Made by a program: the position numbers and the translations under genes. The notes beneath the pieces were generated by a model. It had not been told where the DNA came from. It saw only the letters and a list, made by a program, of their open reading frames with translations, and ran no database searches. Shown piece by piece: positions 15,660-24,253 of a stretch of 64,000 bases of DNA (positions are counted from its first letter, which is position 1; the number at the start of each line of letters is the position of its first letter). The stretch is from Bin5 sp034422415 (lineage in GTDB: Bacteria > Chloroflexota > Anaerolineae > Caldilineales > Caldilineaceae). The stretch covers positions 248,001 to 312,000 of the forward strand of contig OZ241871.1 of the NCBI GenBank assembly GCA_965202955.1, in the 5' to 3' direction.

Positions 15660-17201
15660 ATGAACGATTCCACTCCCCCCTTCTCTCCCTCGGACGGCAC
15701 AACACCGCAGCATGTAACGGGCGAGTTACGCAAACTGCCCGCCGTCGACAGTCTGTTACGTCGTGCCGAAGTAAGCCCCCTGGTAGCCGAATTTGGAACC
15801 GGCCCGGTCACCGCCGCCGCACGTACTGAACTCGACGCCGCACGCCACGCCATCCGCGCTGGCGCGGCAGCCCCAACCTGGGAGCATTTGACGGAGCGCA
15901 TCTCGCGCAGCCTTCTCGCCATCGAGACCCCGTCGCTTCGCCCTGTCATCAACGCCACCGGCGTCCTGATTCACACAAACCTGGGGCGCACCCCGCTCAG
16001 CCAGGCCGCCCAAAATGCCGTCATCGATCTGGCCAAAGGCTACAGCACGCTCGAGTATGACCTGGAGGCCGGCGGCAGAGGCAGCCGGCACCGCCATCCC
16101 GCCCGGCTGCTTTCTGAGCTGACTGGAGCGGAAGATGCCATCGTGGTCAACAACAATGCCTCAGCCGTATTTCTGGCCTTGTCAGCGTTGTGCCAGGGCC
16201 GGGAAGTGATCGTCAGCCGCGGAGAGCTGGTCGAGATCGGAGGCGGATTTCGCATACCGGATGTGCTGCGCCAGAGCGGCGCAACGCTTGTGGAGGTCGG
16301 CACGACCAACCGCACGCACCCACACGACTTCGCCAATGCCATCAGCGGTCGCACTGCCGCGCTGATGCGCATTCACGCCAGCAATTTCAAACAGCTCGGC
16401 TTTGTGAAGAAACCGCAACTCAGCCAACTGGTCACGCTCGCACACGCCCGCTGCCCGGAAGAAAGCCCGGACCCGCCCTCCGCCTCGGACCCCGGGCAGC
16501 TTTCTGTCTCAGCCGGCCGCGCCCCTGAGGAACGACCCGATTCTGAACGACCCAATCCTGAACGACCCCTGGTAATTGACGACCTCGGCTCAGGCACACT
16601 CCTGGACACGACCCGCTTCGGCCTCGCTGCCGAGCCCATGGTACAGCACAGCGTGCAAGCAGGCGCGGATATCATTACCTTCAGCGGCGACAAGCTCCTG
16701 GGCGGACCGCAGGCGGGGCTGGTCGTTGGCAAGTCCAAACTCATTTCACGGCTGCGCGCACACCCGTTGGCGCGCGCCCTCAGGGTCGACAAAATGACGC
16801 TCGCCGCGCTGGACGCGACGCTGCGCGCCTATCGACGCGGCACGGCAGCGACCGAGATTCCTGTTTGGCGCATGATTGAGCAGCCCGCCGAAGCCGTTCG
16901 GCGGCGCGCGCACGCATTGCAGAAGCAGTTGGACGCGGCCGGCATCGACGCCACCGTTGTACGCGGTGAAAGCACTATTGGCGGGGGCAGTCTTCCGGGT
17001 GAAACGCTGCCAACACATCTGCTCGCCCTCGACACCACCCAACCGGACGCATCAACCGCGGCTCTGAGGCAAAATGATCCACCAATAATCTGTCGAATCC
17101 AGAATGATCTGTTGTTGTTCGACCTGCGCACAGTTCTGCCGGAACAGGAAAACGGGCTGCTCGAAGCTCTCGCCGCCGGAACAACCGCCAGCAGGCGATA
17201 A
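15660..17201 (+). CDS. selA: L-seryl-tRNA(Sec) selenium transferase
   Basis: A PLP enzyme converting seryl-tRNA(Sec) to selenocysteinyl-tRNA(Sec) with selenophosphate. Landmarks are LRKLPAVDSLL at the N-terminus, VINATGVLIHTNLGR, VVNNNASAVFLAL, the Schiff-base lysine in SGDKLLGGPQAG (Lys345) and RALRVDKMTLAAL. At 513 residues it is longer than usual because about 40 residues (264-305, Pro/Glu/Ser-rich) are inserted before LVIDDLGSG. Its gene encodes selenocysteine machinery, implying that some TGA codons in this genome are Sec. No selB, selD or tRNA(Sec) gene was found in the window. It lies 35 bases after the epimerase gene and 12 bases before ipk. Confidence 0.95.
   Translation: MNDSTPPFSPSDGTTPQHVTGELRKLPAVDSLLRRAEVSPLVAEFGTGPVTAAARTELDAARHAIRAGAAAPTWEHLTERISRSLLAIETPSLRPVINATGVLIHTNLGRTPLSQAAQNAVIDLAKGYSTLEYDLEAGGRGSRHRHPARLLSELTGAEDAIVVNNNASAVFLALSALCQGREVIVSRGELVEIGGGFRIPDVLRQSGATLVEVGTTNRTHPHDFANAISGRTAALMRIHASNFKQLGFVKKPQLSQLVTLAHARCPEESPDPPSASDPGQLSVSAGRAPEERPDSERPNPERPLVIDDLGSGTLLDTTRFGLAAEPMVQHSVQAGADIITFSGDKLLGGPQAGLVVGKSKLISRLRAHPLARALRVDKMTLAALDATLRAYRRGTAATEIPVWRMIEQPAEAVRRRAHALQKQLDAAGIDATVVRGESTIGGGSLPGETLPTHLLALDTTQPDASTAALRQNDPPIICRIQNDLLLFDLRTVLPEQENGLLEALAAGTTASRR
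16530..16568 (+). repeat. In-frame 15-base tandem repeat within selA
   Basis: Three imperfect copies of a 15-base unit starting GAACGACCC (16530, 16545, 16560; the last copy partial) encode the ERPDS-ERPNP-ERP part of the selA insert. The pattern suggests recent slippage expansion of a tolerated surface loop. Confidence 0.8.
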
Positions 17202-17213
17202 TCTGAAACCATC

Positions 17214-18065
17214 GTGGCCCTCGTCTACCTGAAACTCGGCGGCTCACTCATCACTGACAAGCGCCGCGCCGAGACGCCGCGTACGGATGTACTCAAGCGC
17301 TTGAGCGACGAGATCGCCCAGGCCAAGAGGGACCGCCCTCAACTTCGGCTTGTACTTGGGCACGGAAGCGGCAGCTTCGGACACGTAAGCGCCCGGCGCC
17401 ACGGGACCCGCGAAGGGGTCCGCAGCCCGCAGGAGTGGCTCGGCTTCGCCGAGACCGCGGATGCTGCAACACGCCTTACACGCATCGTAGCTGCGCATCT
17501 GCTCGAAGCCGGACTGCCCGTCTGGTCCATTCAGCCGAGCGTCTCACTCCGTTGCGAGGATGGCAGCATCATCAGTGGACCGGCTGAGACAGTAGGCCTG
17601 GCCCTCGATCGCGGCCTGCTGCCGCTTGTGCATGGCGACGTGGCGCTCGACTCCGTGCGCGGGGGAACGATTGCAAGTACCGAAGAGATCTTCGAATACA
17701 TGGCCGCACAATTGCCGCCGGCCCGAATCATCCTCGCCGGCGAAGTCAACGGAGTCTACACCAGCGATCCCTTGCAGGATGCATCCGCCACTCTTTTGAC
17801 CGAAATCACACCCCTCTCATTCGAAACCCTGCAAGCGACCCTCGGCGCCAGCCACGCACCGGACGTAACCGGAGGCATGGCCGCGAAAGTCCGGCAGTCG
17901 CTTTGCATGGTCCGCACTCTTAACGGCCTGCAGGTGGTTATCTGCGGCGGGCTGGTGCCCGGAGCGGTCTACACCGCACTGACCGACCTCGCCAATCCAC
18001 CCGGCACGCTTGTCCACGACGATTCTTCGCAGAAACTCGCCCGAACCCGTAGTCTCGTAAATTAG
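17214..18065 (+). CDS. ipk: Isopentenyl phosphate kinase
   Basis: A 283-residue amino-acid-kinase-fold enzyme that phosphorylates isopentenyl phosphate to IPP. Diagnostic features are KLGGSLITDK at the N-terminus, GHGSGSFGH with the His (His57) expected to bind the substrate phosphate, PLVHGDVALD, LAGEVNGVYTSDP and DVTGGMAAKV. These distinguish IPK from glutamate or uridylate kinases. IPK belongs to the alternative mevalonate pathway of archaea and is known in Roseiflexus-type Chloroflexota together with phosphomevalonate decarboxylase, but is rare in other bacteria. The start is GTG 17214. Other pathway genes are not in this window. Confidence 0.92.
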   Translation: MALVYLKLGGSLITDKRRAETPRTDVLKRLSDEIAQAKRDRPQLRLVLGHGSGSFGHVSARRHGTREGVRSPQEWLGFAETADAATRLTRIVAAHLLEAGLPVWSIQPSVSLRCEDGSIISGPAETVGLALDRGLLPLVHGDVALDSVRGGTIASTEEIFEYMAAQLPPARIILAGEVNGVYTSDPLQDASATLLTEITPLSFETLQATLGASHAPDVTGGMAAKVRQSLCMVRTLNGLQVVICGGLVPGAVYTALTDLANPPGTLVHDDSSQKLARTRSLVN

Positions 18066-18088
18066 GATTCCGGCTGCGAACAAGGCAT

Positions 18089-18114
18089 AGGCCGGGCCCC
18101 TCTTGCTCCGGCCT
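18089..18114 (+). terminator. Possible weak terminator after ipk
   Basis: A 7-bp perfect stem (AGGCCGG/CCGGCCT) with a 12-base loop lies 24 bases after the ipk stop. Only GGTTCT follows, so termination efficiency would be low. Confidence 0.3.
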
Positions 18115-18151
18115 GGTTCTCCAAGGCGCACAGAGGTTTGGCCCGAACCAT

Positions 18152-18181
18152 TTGCCTGCTCTTTTGGCGTCCGAGTATAAT
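18152..18181 (+). promoter_or_regulatory. Sigma-70-type promoter upstream of rseP
   Basis: TTGCCT (18152-18157) and a perfect TATAAT (18176-18181) with an 18-base spacer. Transcription would give a leader of about 210 bases before the metalloprotease gene. Nothing else was recognised in the 333-base gap. Confidence 0.65.
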
Positions 18182-18398
18182 GAATTCCGAAGAGACCGAA
18201 ACGGCTATCAGGAACCGCTCCGACTCCTCGCGTAGCCTTCGCCATCGTCGGAAGCTCCTCCGGCAGACGGCGAAGCAGGTCTCTTAACGCCGGGCGGCTG
18301 TCCGAAAGGAGATCACTCTCAGCCGCGGTTCGCTGAATGGAGAAACGGATAGGGGGAACCAATATACCTCCTCCTCTGGACTTGGAGTAAGAACGCGG

Positions 18399-19763
18399 AT
18401 GTTTCTGACAATCGTATCCTTTTTCCTCCTCTTGGGCGTCTTGATTTTCTTCCATGAGCTGGGACACTATCTGGCGGCTCGACGAAACGGGATCGAAGTT
18501 GAAGAATTTGGCGTATTTGGCTTTCCCCCCCGTCTGATCAAGCTCTTTACTTACGATGGCACGGTGTTTTCCATCAACGCCATTCCTTTTGGCGCCTTTG
18601 TGCGGATGAAGGGGGAGGACATGGCGGACACCAGCCCTGGCTCCTTCAACGCCGCACGCGGGCGGGGCCGGGTCCTTACCCTACTCGCCGGACCGGCGAT
18701 GAACCTGCTGCTCGCGATCTTCTTCTCAATTGCAAGCGTCTTTTCCGGCTTCCCAGCTGGAGCTGCCCACCCCCGTCTGGGCCAAATCCCACCAGACACA
18801 TCCTTCATGGGCGCAGCGATTGAACCGAACGACACCCTCATCCGCTTGAACGGACGTCCAGTTTACGTCGATGCGCGCAGCGGCGAACTCCTGAACCAAA
18901 AGCGGCGCCATTCGCCAATCGTAGCCGAGGTCGGTACGGTCGTCATCCTTCGTGATCAAGGGCTGATTACGATGCAGGTTCCCTTCGCGACACAAGATGA
19001 CCTTGAGCGCCTTTTGGAAGAGCAGCCCTCCGACGCCGCCTTGCTGACCAGGATTACCCAGATAGCGCCCGGCAGCCCGGCGGAGGAAGCAGGATTGCTG
19101 CCGGGCGATCTCTTTTACGCGGTGAACGGTGCGGTCGTGACGGCCGAATACAGCCTGAGCGACATCGTACGGGAGCATCTGGGGCAGACGATTACCGTTA
19201 CACTATTGCGCGGCGACCAGATCCTCACCCGCCAGGTTCTGGCTCGACAGGATCCGCCGCCGGGCCAGGGCGCAATGGGCGTCGGCATAAGCGGCGTGCT
19301 GATGCTGGTTACACTGCCGTTCCTTCAGAGCATCTGGCTCGGAATAGTCAGCATTTTCGACTACCTCCAGGCGATCATCTCACTGCCCATGATGCTGATC
19401 GCAGGGCAGCTGGCGCCCCAGGACGCAGCTCTGTCGGGCCCGGTAGGAATCGCCCAACTTGTGGGCGGCGCCGTTAACGCGACCGCAGACACCGGACTGT
19501 GGTTCCCCGTCTGGCAATTGGCCGCAATTATCAGCGCCGGCCTCGCAATCGCAAATCTACTGCCAATCCCTGCGTTGGATGGCGGCCGTCTGATGTTCAT
19601 ACTCATAGAAAAGCTGCGCGGCCGTCGCATCGCCCCGGAAAAGGAAGGGGTCATTCATCTGGTCGGTTTCATACTCCTGTTGGGGCTGATGGTAGTCATC
19701 ACAATCAACGATATTCGCTCTGGCCCGCAAGGCATTGACTGGTTCCACCTGCTGGGTCAATGA
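18399..19763 (+). CDS. rseP: RseP-type site-2 intramembrane zinc metalloprotease
   Basis: A 454-residue polytopic membrane protease. The zinc motif HELGH (residues 19-23) lies in the first helix, followed by the typical EFGVFGFPPRL. PDZ-like regions occupy the middle (around GSPAEEAGLLPGD), and the third-helix motif NLLPIPALDGGR supplies the remaining metal ligand. Such enzymes cleave membrane-anchored anti-sigma factors or leftover signal peptides. No sigma/anti-sigma pair is adjacent, so the substrate is unknown. TTGGAG lies upstream of the ATG, and an independent promoter is visible in the gap before the gene. Confidence 0.93.
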   Translation: MFLTIVSFFLLLGVLIFFHELGHYLAARRNGIEVEEFGVFGFPPRLIKLFTYDGTVFSINAIPFGAFVRMKGEDMADTSPGSFNAARGRGRVLTLLAGPAMNLLLAIFFSIASVFSGFPAGAAHPRLGQIPPDTSFMGAAIEPNDTLIRLNGRPVYVDARSGELLNQKRRHSPIVAEVGTVVILRDQGLITMQVPFATQDDLERLLEEQPSDAALLTRITQIAPGSPAEEAGLLPGDLFYAVNGAVVTAEYSLSDIVREHLGQTITVTLLRGDQILTRQVLARQDPPPGQGAMGVGISGVLMLVTLPFLQSIWLGIVSIFDYLQAIISLPMMLIAGQLAPQDAALSGPVGIAQLVGGAVNATADTGLWFPVWQLAAIISAGLAIANLLPIPALDGGRLMFILIEKLRGRRIAPEKEGVIHLVGFILLLGLMVVITINDIRSGPQGIDWFHLLGQ

Positions 19764-19814
19764 CAACGCTGACCTATCCTGTCTTCCCCATTCGTGTAGT
19801 TCCGTGCGGAAAAA

Positions 19815-20786
19815 ATGTCTTTCGATGAAACCGGGCTATCGGACGCCGGTTCCGATAGATTCATTCCAGCCCAACCGGAAAAGAGGCCGCCCGGACAGAC
19901 CCCTTCCTGGGGCGCGAAACGCTGCCCCGCCTGCCAAACCTCTGTCCTGCATAACCAGATTGTCTGCGCCGAGTGCGGCACACGCCTGGCGCCGCGCATC
20001 ACAAGAGTCCGCTGTCTCCGCTGCGGCAAGCGCGCTACATCCGACCATGTGATCTGCCCCCACTGCGGCCGCGAACTGCGGGCAGCCCCTTCCCGGCTTC
20101 TGACCATAGGAGTGCCGGCTCTGCTGTTGGGCGCGCTGGCCGTTACGTTCATCGCCCGCGACGCGCCCTCGTTCCTGCGAGATAACGATAGCCTGCCACT
20201 CATCCAGAACTTCGAAATCACACCGGTTGTGGCCGACAGCGAGCCTAACGTTAGGCCCGCGCGCGATAGTTTGGCGCCCGCGGTCGTGCAGAGCGGTGTC
20301 GGTCAGGCCGCCGGCTCGTTTCCCGAAAGCGAGGCTCCCTCTTCCGGCTCGCCTCCGACCCTCACCCCAACGCCGCCAGCATCTGACACGCCGGCCGCGG
20401 GAACGCAGCCCAAGGACTCCGTCAATCAAGCGACTGCAACACCGGCAGCACAGGCGATGCAGCCCGCGGAGACACCCACGGCAGTAGACGAAGAGGCTGT
20501 AGCGACACCGACGCCGTCGCCCTCGGCGACTGCCTCCGAGACACAAACACCGACCCTCTTATTGATTACCTATACGATCCAGCGGGGCGACACGCCGGCT
20601 TATATTGCCGACAACTTCGGTATCAGTACGGTCGAACTGATGGAAGCCAACAACATGTCCGAAACGGAAGCACGAAACCTGCAGCCGGGGCAGGAGATTG
20701 TGGTCCCCTTACGGGCCCAGGCAACGGCAACGCATACACCTACGGCTACGCCCGCGGCCACCGCGACCGCGACGCCGCCAGGATAG
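19815..20786 (+). CDS. Membrane protein with double zinc ribbon and C-terminal LysM domain
   Basis: A 323-residue protein of unusual layout. A cytoplasmic double zinc ribbon (CPAC, CAEC, CLRC and CPHC pairs, residues about 37-90) is followed by one membrane helix (about 96-115), a long Pro/Thr/Ser-rich linker and a LysM domain (YTIQRGDTPAYIADNFGIS to LQPGQEIVVP, about 255-300). The tail is Thr/Ala/Pro repetitive. LysM binds peptidoglycan or chitin-like glycans, so the protein probably ties a cytoplasmic zinc module to the wall. Similar zinc-ribbon/LysM proteins are familiar in Chloroflexota. No enzyme activity is evident. Confidence 0.8.
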   Translation: MSFDETGLSDAGSDRFIPAQPEKRPPGQTPSWGAKRCPACQTSVLHNQIVCAECGTRLAPRITRVRCLRCGKRATSDHVICPHCGRELRAAPSRLLTIGVPALLLGALAVTFIARDAPSFLRDNDSLPLIQNFEITPVVADSEPNVRPARDSLAPAVVQSGVGQAAGSFPESEAPSSGSPPTLTPTPPASDTPAAGTQPKDSVNQATATPAAQAMQPAETPTAVDEEAVATPTPSPSATASETQTPTLLLITYTIQRGDTPAYIADNFGISTVELMEANNMSETEARNLQPGQEIVVPLRAQATATHTPTATPAATATATPPG

Positions 20787-20843
20787 CGGTCTGGTTTCCA
20801 GCACAATCCTGTTCCCGGTCATCTGGCGACGGACCAAAAGTGG

Positions 20844-20851
20844 TATATAAT
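20844..20851 (+). promoter_or_regulatory. Extended -10 element upstream of the HEAT-repeat operon
   Basis: A perfect TATAAT (20846-20851) preceded by TGGTA lies 70 bases before the first gene of the coupled operon. A matching -35 is not convincing. Confidence 0.4.
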
Positions 20852-20921
20852 CTGAACGGCCCACCCGGACCATGACCTTCCCAAACCCAATGGATTGCGA
20901 TTTCCCTGTGTGAGGCAGCAA

Positions 20922-21947
20922 GTGAGCAACCCGGCCCAGCCGCTCCAAGGCGCGCAAACCCAACCCGGCCCGGCAGGTTCTGTCGAACTCCTGTTGGCCC
21001 AATTGCAGGAGGACAGCGTGCCTCCCCAAATTCAGGACCTCGCCGTCCTGTCCGACCTGAGCCTCCCAGAGTTGCAACGCGTGCGGGAGGCGTGGACAGC
21101 GATAAAGGACGCCCGGCGACTTCATGTCGTGCAGTCGCTGGTGGATGAAAGCATCGACAACATCCATCTCCAATTGGGGCGGCTTCTGCGCCTGGCCCTG
21201 AGCGACCCGCTACCCGATGTCCGCATTCTGGCGATCCGGGGCCTTTGGGAGGACAGGGAGGCCGATCTTGTTGGACCGCTGATCCAGATGCTCAACAACG
21301 ATCCCAACGACACAGTGCGCGCGGCCGCGGCCGAAGCACTCGGCGCGTTCGTGCTCGCGGGCGAGTTGGACGAACTCTCTCCTTCGCTGGCGATGCGCGC
21401 CGAGGACGCTCTCCTCGCCGTCCTGCACGCGGAAATGGAGCCGCTCAACGTTCAGGCTTACGCACTGGAAAGCATCGCCTTCTCAGGAGAGACCGGTGTA
21501 CGCGAGCTCATCGAAGATTGCTACTATTCCCGCTACAAAGAGATGCGGGTTGCAGCATTGCGGGCCATGGGGCGCAGCGCAGACGTCCGCTGGCGTTCCA
21601 CGGTTCAGTCCGAACTGGAAAGCCCTGAAGCAGAGATGCGGGCGGCCGCGGCCAGAGCCTGCGGTCAATTAGAGGCCCGTGACGCGCTCGAGGCACTTTT
21701 CGAACTCCTGTCCGACGACAGCAAGCCGGTACGATTGGCCGCGATTTTCGCACTGGGGCGGCTCGGTGGACGACAGGCGAGGGAGCTGCTGGGCGCCATC
21801 AGTACAAGTGATGACCCCGAAGAGTCGAGCTCGGCCGCCAATGCACTGGAGGAGGCTCTCTTCTATGGAGATGCCGACGGAATCCCATTATTTGACGAAA
21901 CGCTAGAGAACAGGGAGGACGAAGCTGACGATTTGGAGGAGTGGTGA
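20922..21947 (+). CDS. HEAT-repeat protein
   Basis: A 341-residue soluble protein made of alpha-helical HEAT (PBS-lyase-like) repeats from about residue 80 onward, such as DVRILAIRGLWE, TVRAAAAEALGAF, EMRVAALRAMGRS, EMRAAAARACGQL and PVRLAAIFALGRLG. The C-terminus is strongly acidic (ENREDEADDLEEW). Such scaffolds mediate protein-protein contacts. Start set at GTG 20922 with GAGG upstream. The stop overlaps the next start (GTGA), and the following three genes are also coupled, which suggests that it works with the FecR-like and GT39 membrane proteins. Function unknown. Confidence 0.85.
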   Translation: MSNPAQPLQGAQTQPGPAGSVELLLAQLQEDSVPPQIQDLAVLSDLSLPELQRVREAWTAIKDARRLHVVQSLVDESIDNIHLQLGRLLRLALSDPLPDVRILAIRGLWEDREADLVGPLIQMLNNDPNDTVRAAAAEALGAFVLAGELDELSPSLAMRAEDALLAVLHAEMEPLNVQAYALESIAFSGETGVRELIEDCYYSRYKEMRVAALRAMGRSADVRWRSTVQSELESPEAEMRAAAARACGQLEARDALEALFELLSDDSKPVRLAAIFALGRLGGRQARELLGAISTSDDPEESSSAANALEEALFYGDADGIPLFDETLENREDEADDLEEW

Positions 21948-22342
21948 ACCTGAAACTCAAACGCCTTGTGCGAACCAGCAGTTCGGAACAGTACGCCTTG
22001 TTCGACTTGGCACAGACCGATGAAGATGACCAGCCAGCCACGATAGGAAAACTCGATCTTCACTACACCGGTGAGGGCACCTACGGGACGATTTTGCTGT
22101 GGGACATTGCCTCTCAGAGGATGGACCACGATCGGCGGCGGGTCTTCGTTCGTTCGCTTCTCAACGAGCTTGTTGTCCCGATGGGCCTGCCCAATGAGTT
22201 CGTGATCGAATTCTTTGCCCCCACCTTGGACCAGTACGAACTGTTCCACAACCTCGACGAGAATTACAGCGAAATGCAAGCAAATGCAGGCCCTGACACT
22301 GAGCTTGCTGACCATTGGGACCAAACGAAACCGCCCGATTGA
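21944..22342 (+). CDS. Conserved-looking small protein of unknown function
   Basis: A 132-residue acidic, soluble protein starting at the GTG that overlaps the HEAT gene stop. It has beta-strand-like stretches (ATIGKLDLHYTGEGTYGTI) followed by a helix (RRRVFVRSLLNELVVPMGLP) and a hydrophobic strand (FVIEFFAP). I do not recognise the family, and no signal peptide or membrane segment is present. Its position inside a tightly coupled operon and normal codon use argue that it is a real gene. Confidence 0.75.
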   Translation: MNLKLKRLVRTSSSEQYALFDLAQTDEDDQPATIGKLDLHYTGEGTYGTILLWDIASQRMDHDRRRVFVRSLLNELVVPMGLPNEFVIEFFAPTLDQYELFHNLDENYSEMQANAGPDTELADHWDQTKPPD

Positions 22343-22352
22343 ATTGGACACG

Positions 22353-22961
22353 ATGACAGACAGCGAACGAGGCCGACGTAATTCCAAGAGCAGCGGTTCA
22401 AGCGCCAGCTACCGGACTACCCTCAACGAGAGCGCACGCCTGTTGCGCGCCAACCGTCCCGGAGAAGCAATTGCTGTGCTGGAGCCTCTGCACGAGGACT
22501 TGCCGAACGATCCCGATATCGCCATCAATCTCGGCGGAGCGCTGATTCTGCAGCGGAAGTGGTCGAAAGCGGTTAAAATCCTGAGAAAAGCTGTCGATGC
22601 CTCGCCTGACAACGTGCTGCTTTGGACAAACCTGGCGGCCGCATATCTGGGACGGCTCGAGACTTCCGGCCCGAAACACCAGGCACGTGCCATTCGCGCC
22701 TACGAAAAGGCCCTCTGGCTCGATCCAAGTGCCGCCAATGTCCACTATCACCTGGGATTGATATACAAGCAGCAGGGCAATTTGAGCAGGGCTTCGGCTC
22801 TGTTCCAACGGGCTCTTGAGATCAACCACAACGACCGCGACGCACAATTCTGGATGGATAAGCTTAGCGCACAGCTGGTCGAGAGAGCTCGTGGCAAGGA
22901 AGGCGAGGATGGTCGAGGGCCGCGCCCGTCGGCCGAAAACGGGAACGATTCGTCAAAATGA
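22353..22961 (+). CDS. TPR-repeat protein
   Basis: A 202-residue protein with about four tetratricopeptide repeats: ARLLRANRPGEAIAVLEPL, INLGGALILQRKWSKAVKIL, LWTNLAAAYLGR with AIRAYEKALWLDP, and VHYHLGLIYKQQGNLSRAS. It is preceded by a Ser-rich start and followed by a charged tail. ATG 22353 is preferred to the far-upstream in-frame ATG at 22215, which lies inside the preceding gene. The stop overlaps the start of the FecR-like gene (ATGA). As with the HEAT protein, an assembly or scaffold role is likely, but no target is known. Confidence 0.85.
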   Translation: MTDSERGRRNSKSSGSSASYRTTLNESARLLRANRPGEAIAVLEPLHEDLPNDPDIAINLGGALILQRKWSKAVKILRKAVDASPDNVLLWTNLAAAYLGRLETSGPKHQARAIRAYEKALWLDPSAANVHYHLGLIYKQQGNLSRASALFQRALEINHNDRDAQFWMDKLSAQLVERARGKEGEDGRGPRPSAENGNDSSK

Positions 22962-24253
22962 CAGCAGACCCGTCGGTATCGCAGACAGCCGCCGCCGATA
23001 CAACGCCATCGGCCCAGTCGCACCCGCTGCCGCGCTGGCGCGAACGGCCGGAGCGCGTGGCTTGGATCGTGCTGTTGGGCTCGTTTGCCCTCTTTCTCAT
23101 TGTCTTGATCGGAGTCCCTCTGGGCTTACGCGATCTCTACCACTCGGCCGCAGTAAGGCAGTCCCTTCGATTCGAAACGACCATCGGGACGGTTCTCCTT
23201 TACCCGCCGCGTTCCGACCAACCGATTGCCCTGACCGGCAGGCGCGATGGCATCGGAGAAGGCAGCCGCCTGGAAACAAGAGGCGCAGCGACGCAAGGTG
23301 CCCTCGGCCTGCCTTTGACTAGCCAGAGCGATGAACTGATGGGAACAATCCTCCTCTATCCCAACACATCTCTCGAAATCTTGCACAGCCGTCGCCCCTA
23401 CTTTGCCGGCAGCAATCAACCATACACCGTGCGCGTCCGCCTCCGGGAAGGACAGGTGCGGCTTTTCACAAAGAGCTCCCTTGATCGTCAGGTCGAAGTC
23501 CAGATTGAGACTCCGCACGGCGAAGCCCTCCTGGAGGAAGGAAATTACGCTCTCTTGGTCCACGCAGAAAGCACCGAAGTCGTTGTCAAACAGGGACTGG
23601 CCAGAATCTCCCAGCGCGAACAGGATACAGTTGTGATTGAGCCCGGTCTTCGCTCCTGGTTGCTGGAGGACGGAACAACCTTGCCCCCGGTTCCTGCCGA
23701 ACACAACCTTCTGCGAGACGGCGCATTCAATGGCCCGCTTGGACAGGATTGGGTAGACTACTTCGATCCCCCCTATACAACGCCCGGCACGGTAGCGTTT
23801 CTCGAACAGGACGGGCGGCAGGTGGCCCGCTTTTATCGCATTGGGGAAGATGGTATTCATACCGAAGTGGGCATCCGCCAGGTTGTCGACGAAGCTGTCC
23901 ATAGCTACGATTCCCTTGTCATCAGACTCGACGTAAAACTGAATTGGCAGACTCTGGCAGGCGCGGGCGAGAAAAGCTCTGAGTTTCCCTTACGCGTCGA
24001 AATCACCTATACGGACATATACTCAAAAGTAGAAACGTGGGGTTGGGGCTTCTATAACACCGATCCAAGGCCCGACTACCCGCTGTTTGGCGGAGAACAG
24101 ATTGAGCTATTCACTTGGCATTCCTTTGAATCAGGCAATCTTATTGAAGAGCTTGAAGCAACGCGTCCGGCGCGCATCGACAGCATCCGCATCTATGCCA
24201 GCGGATGGAACTACGAGGCTTTAGCCAGCGACGTGGGGCTGATTGTCGAATGA
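22958..24253 (+). CDS. Single-pass membrane protein with FecR-like domain
   Basis: A 431-residue protein. A short cytoplasmic N-terminus is followed by one membrane helix (about 37-57) and a large outer domain. The first outer part (about 75-250) resembles FecR/anti-sigma carbohydrate-sensing beta domains: LYPNTSLEIL, VRVRLREGQVRLFT, VQIETPHGEALLEEGNYAL. The second part (about 255-430) is a beta-sandwich-like module starting NLLRDGAFNGPLGQDW, which resembles carbohydrate-binding domains. It could sense or bind surface glycans. Start and stop overlap both neighbouring genes by 4 bases. The FecR resemblance is moderate and no sigma factor lies next to it. Confidence 0.7.
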   Translation: MTADPSVSQTAAADTTPSAQSHPLPRWRERPERVAWIVLLGSFALFLIVLIGVPLGLRDLYHSAAVRQSLRFETTIGTVLLYPPRSDQPIALTGRRDGIGEGSRLETRGAATQGALGLPLTSQSDELMGTILLYPNTSLEILHSRRPYFAGSNQPYTVRVRLREGQVRLFTKSSLDRQVEVQIETPHGEALLEEGNYALLVHAESTEVVVKQGLARISQREQDTVVIEPGLRSWLLEDGTTLPPVPAEHNLLRDGAFNGPLGQDWVDYFDPPYTTPGTVAFLEQDGRQVARFYRIGEDGIHTEVGIRQVVDEAVHSYDSLVIRLDVKLNWQTLAGAGEKSSEFPLRVEITYTDIYSKVETWGWGFYNTDPRPDYPLFGGEQIELFTWHSFESGNLIEELEATRPARIDSIRIYASGWNYEALASDVGLIVE

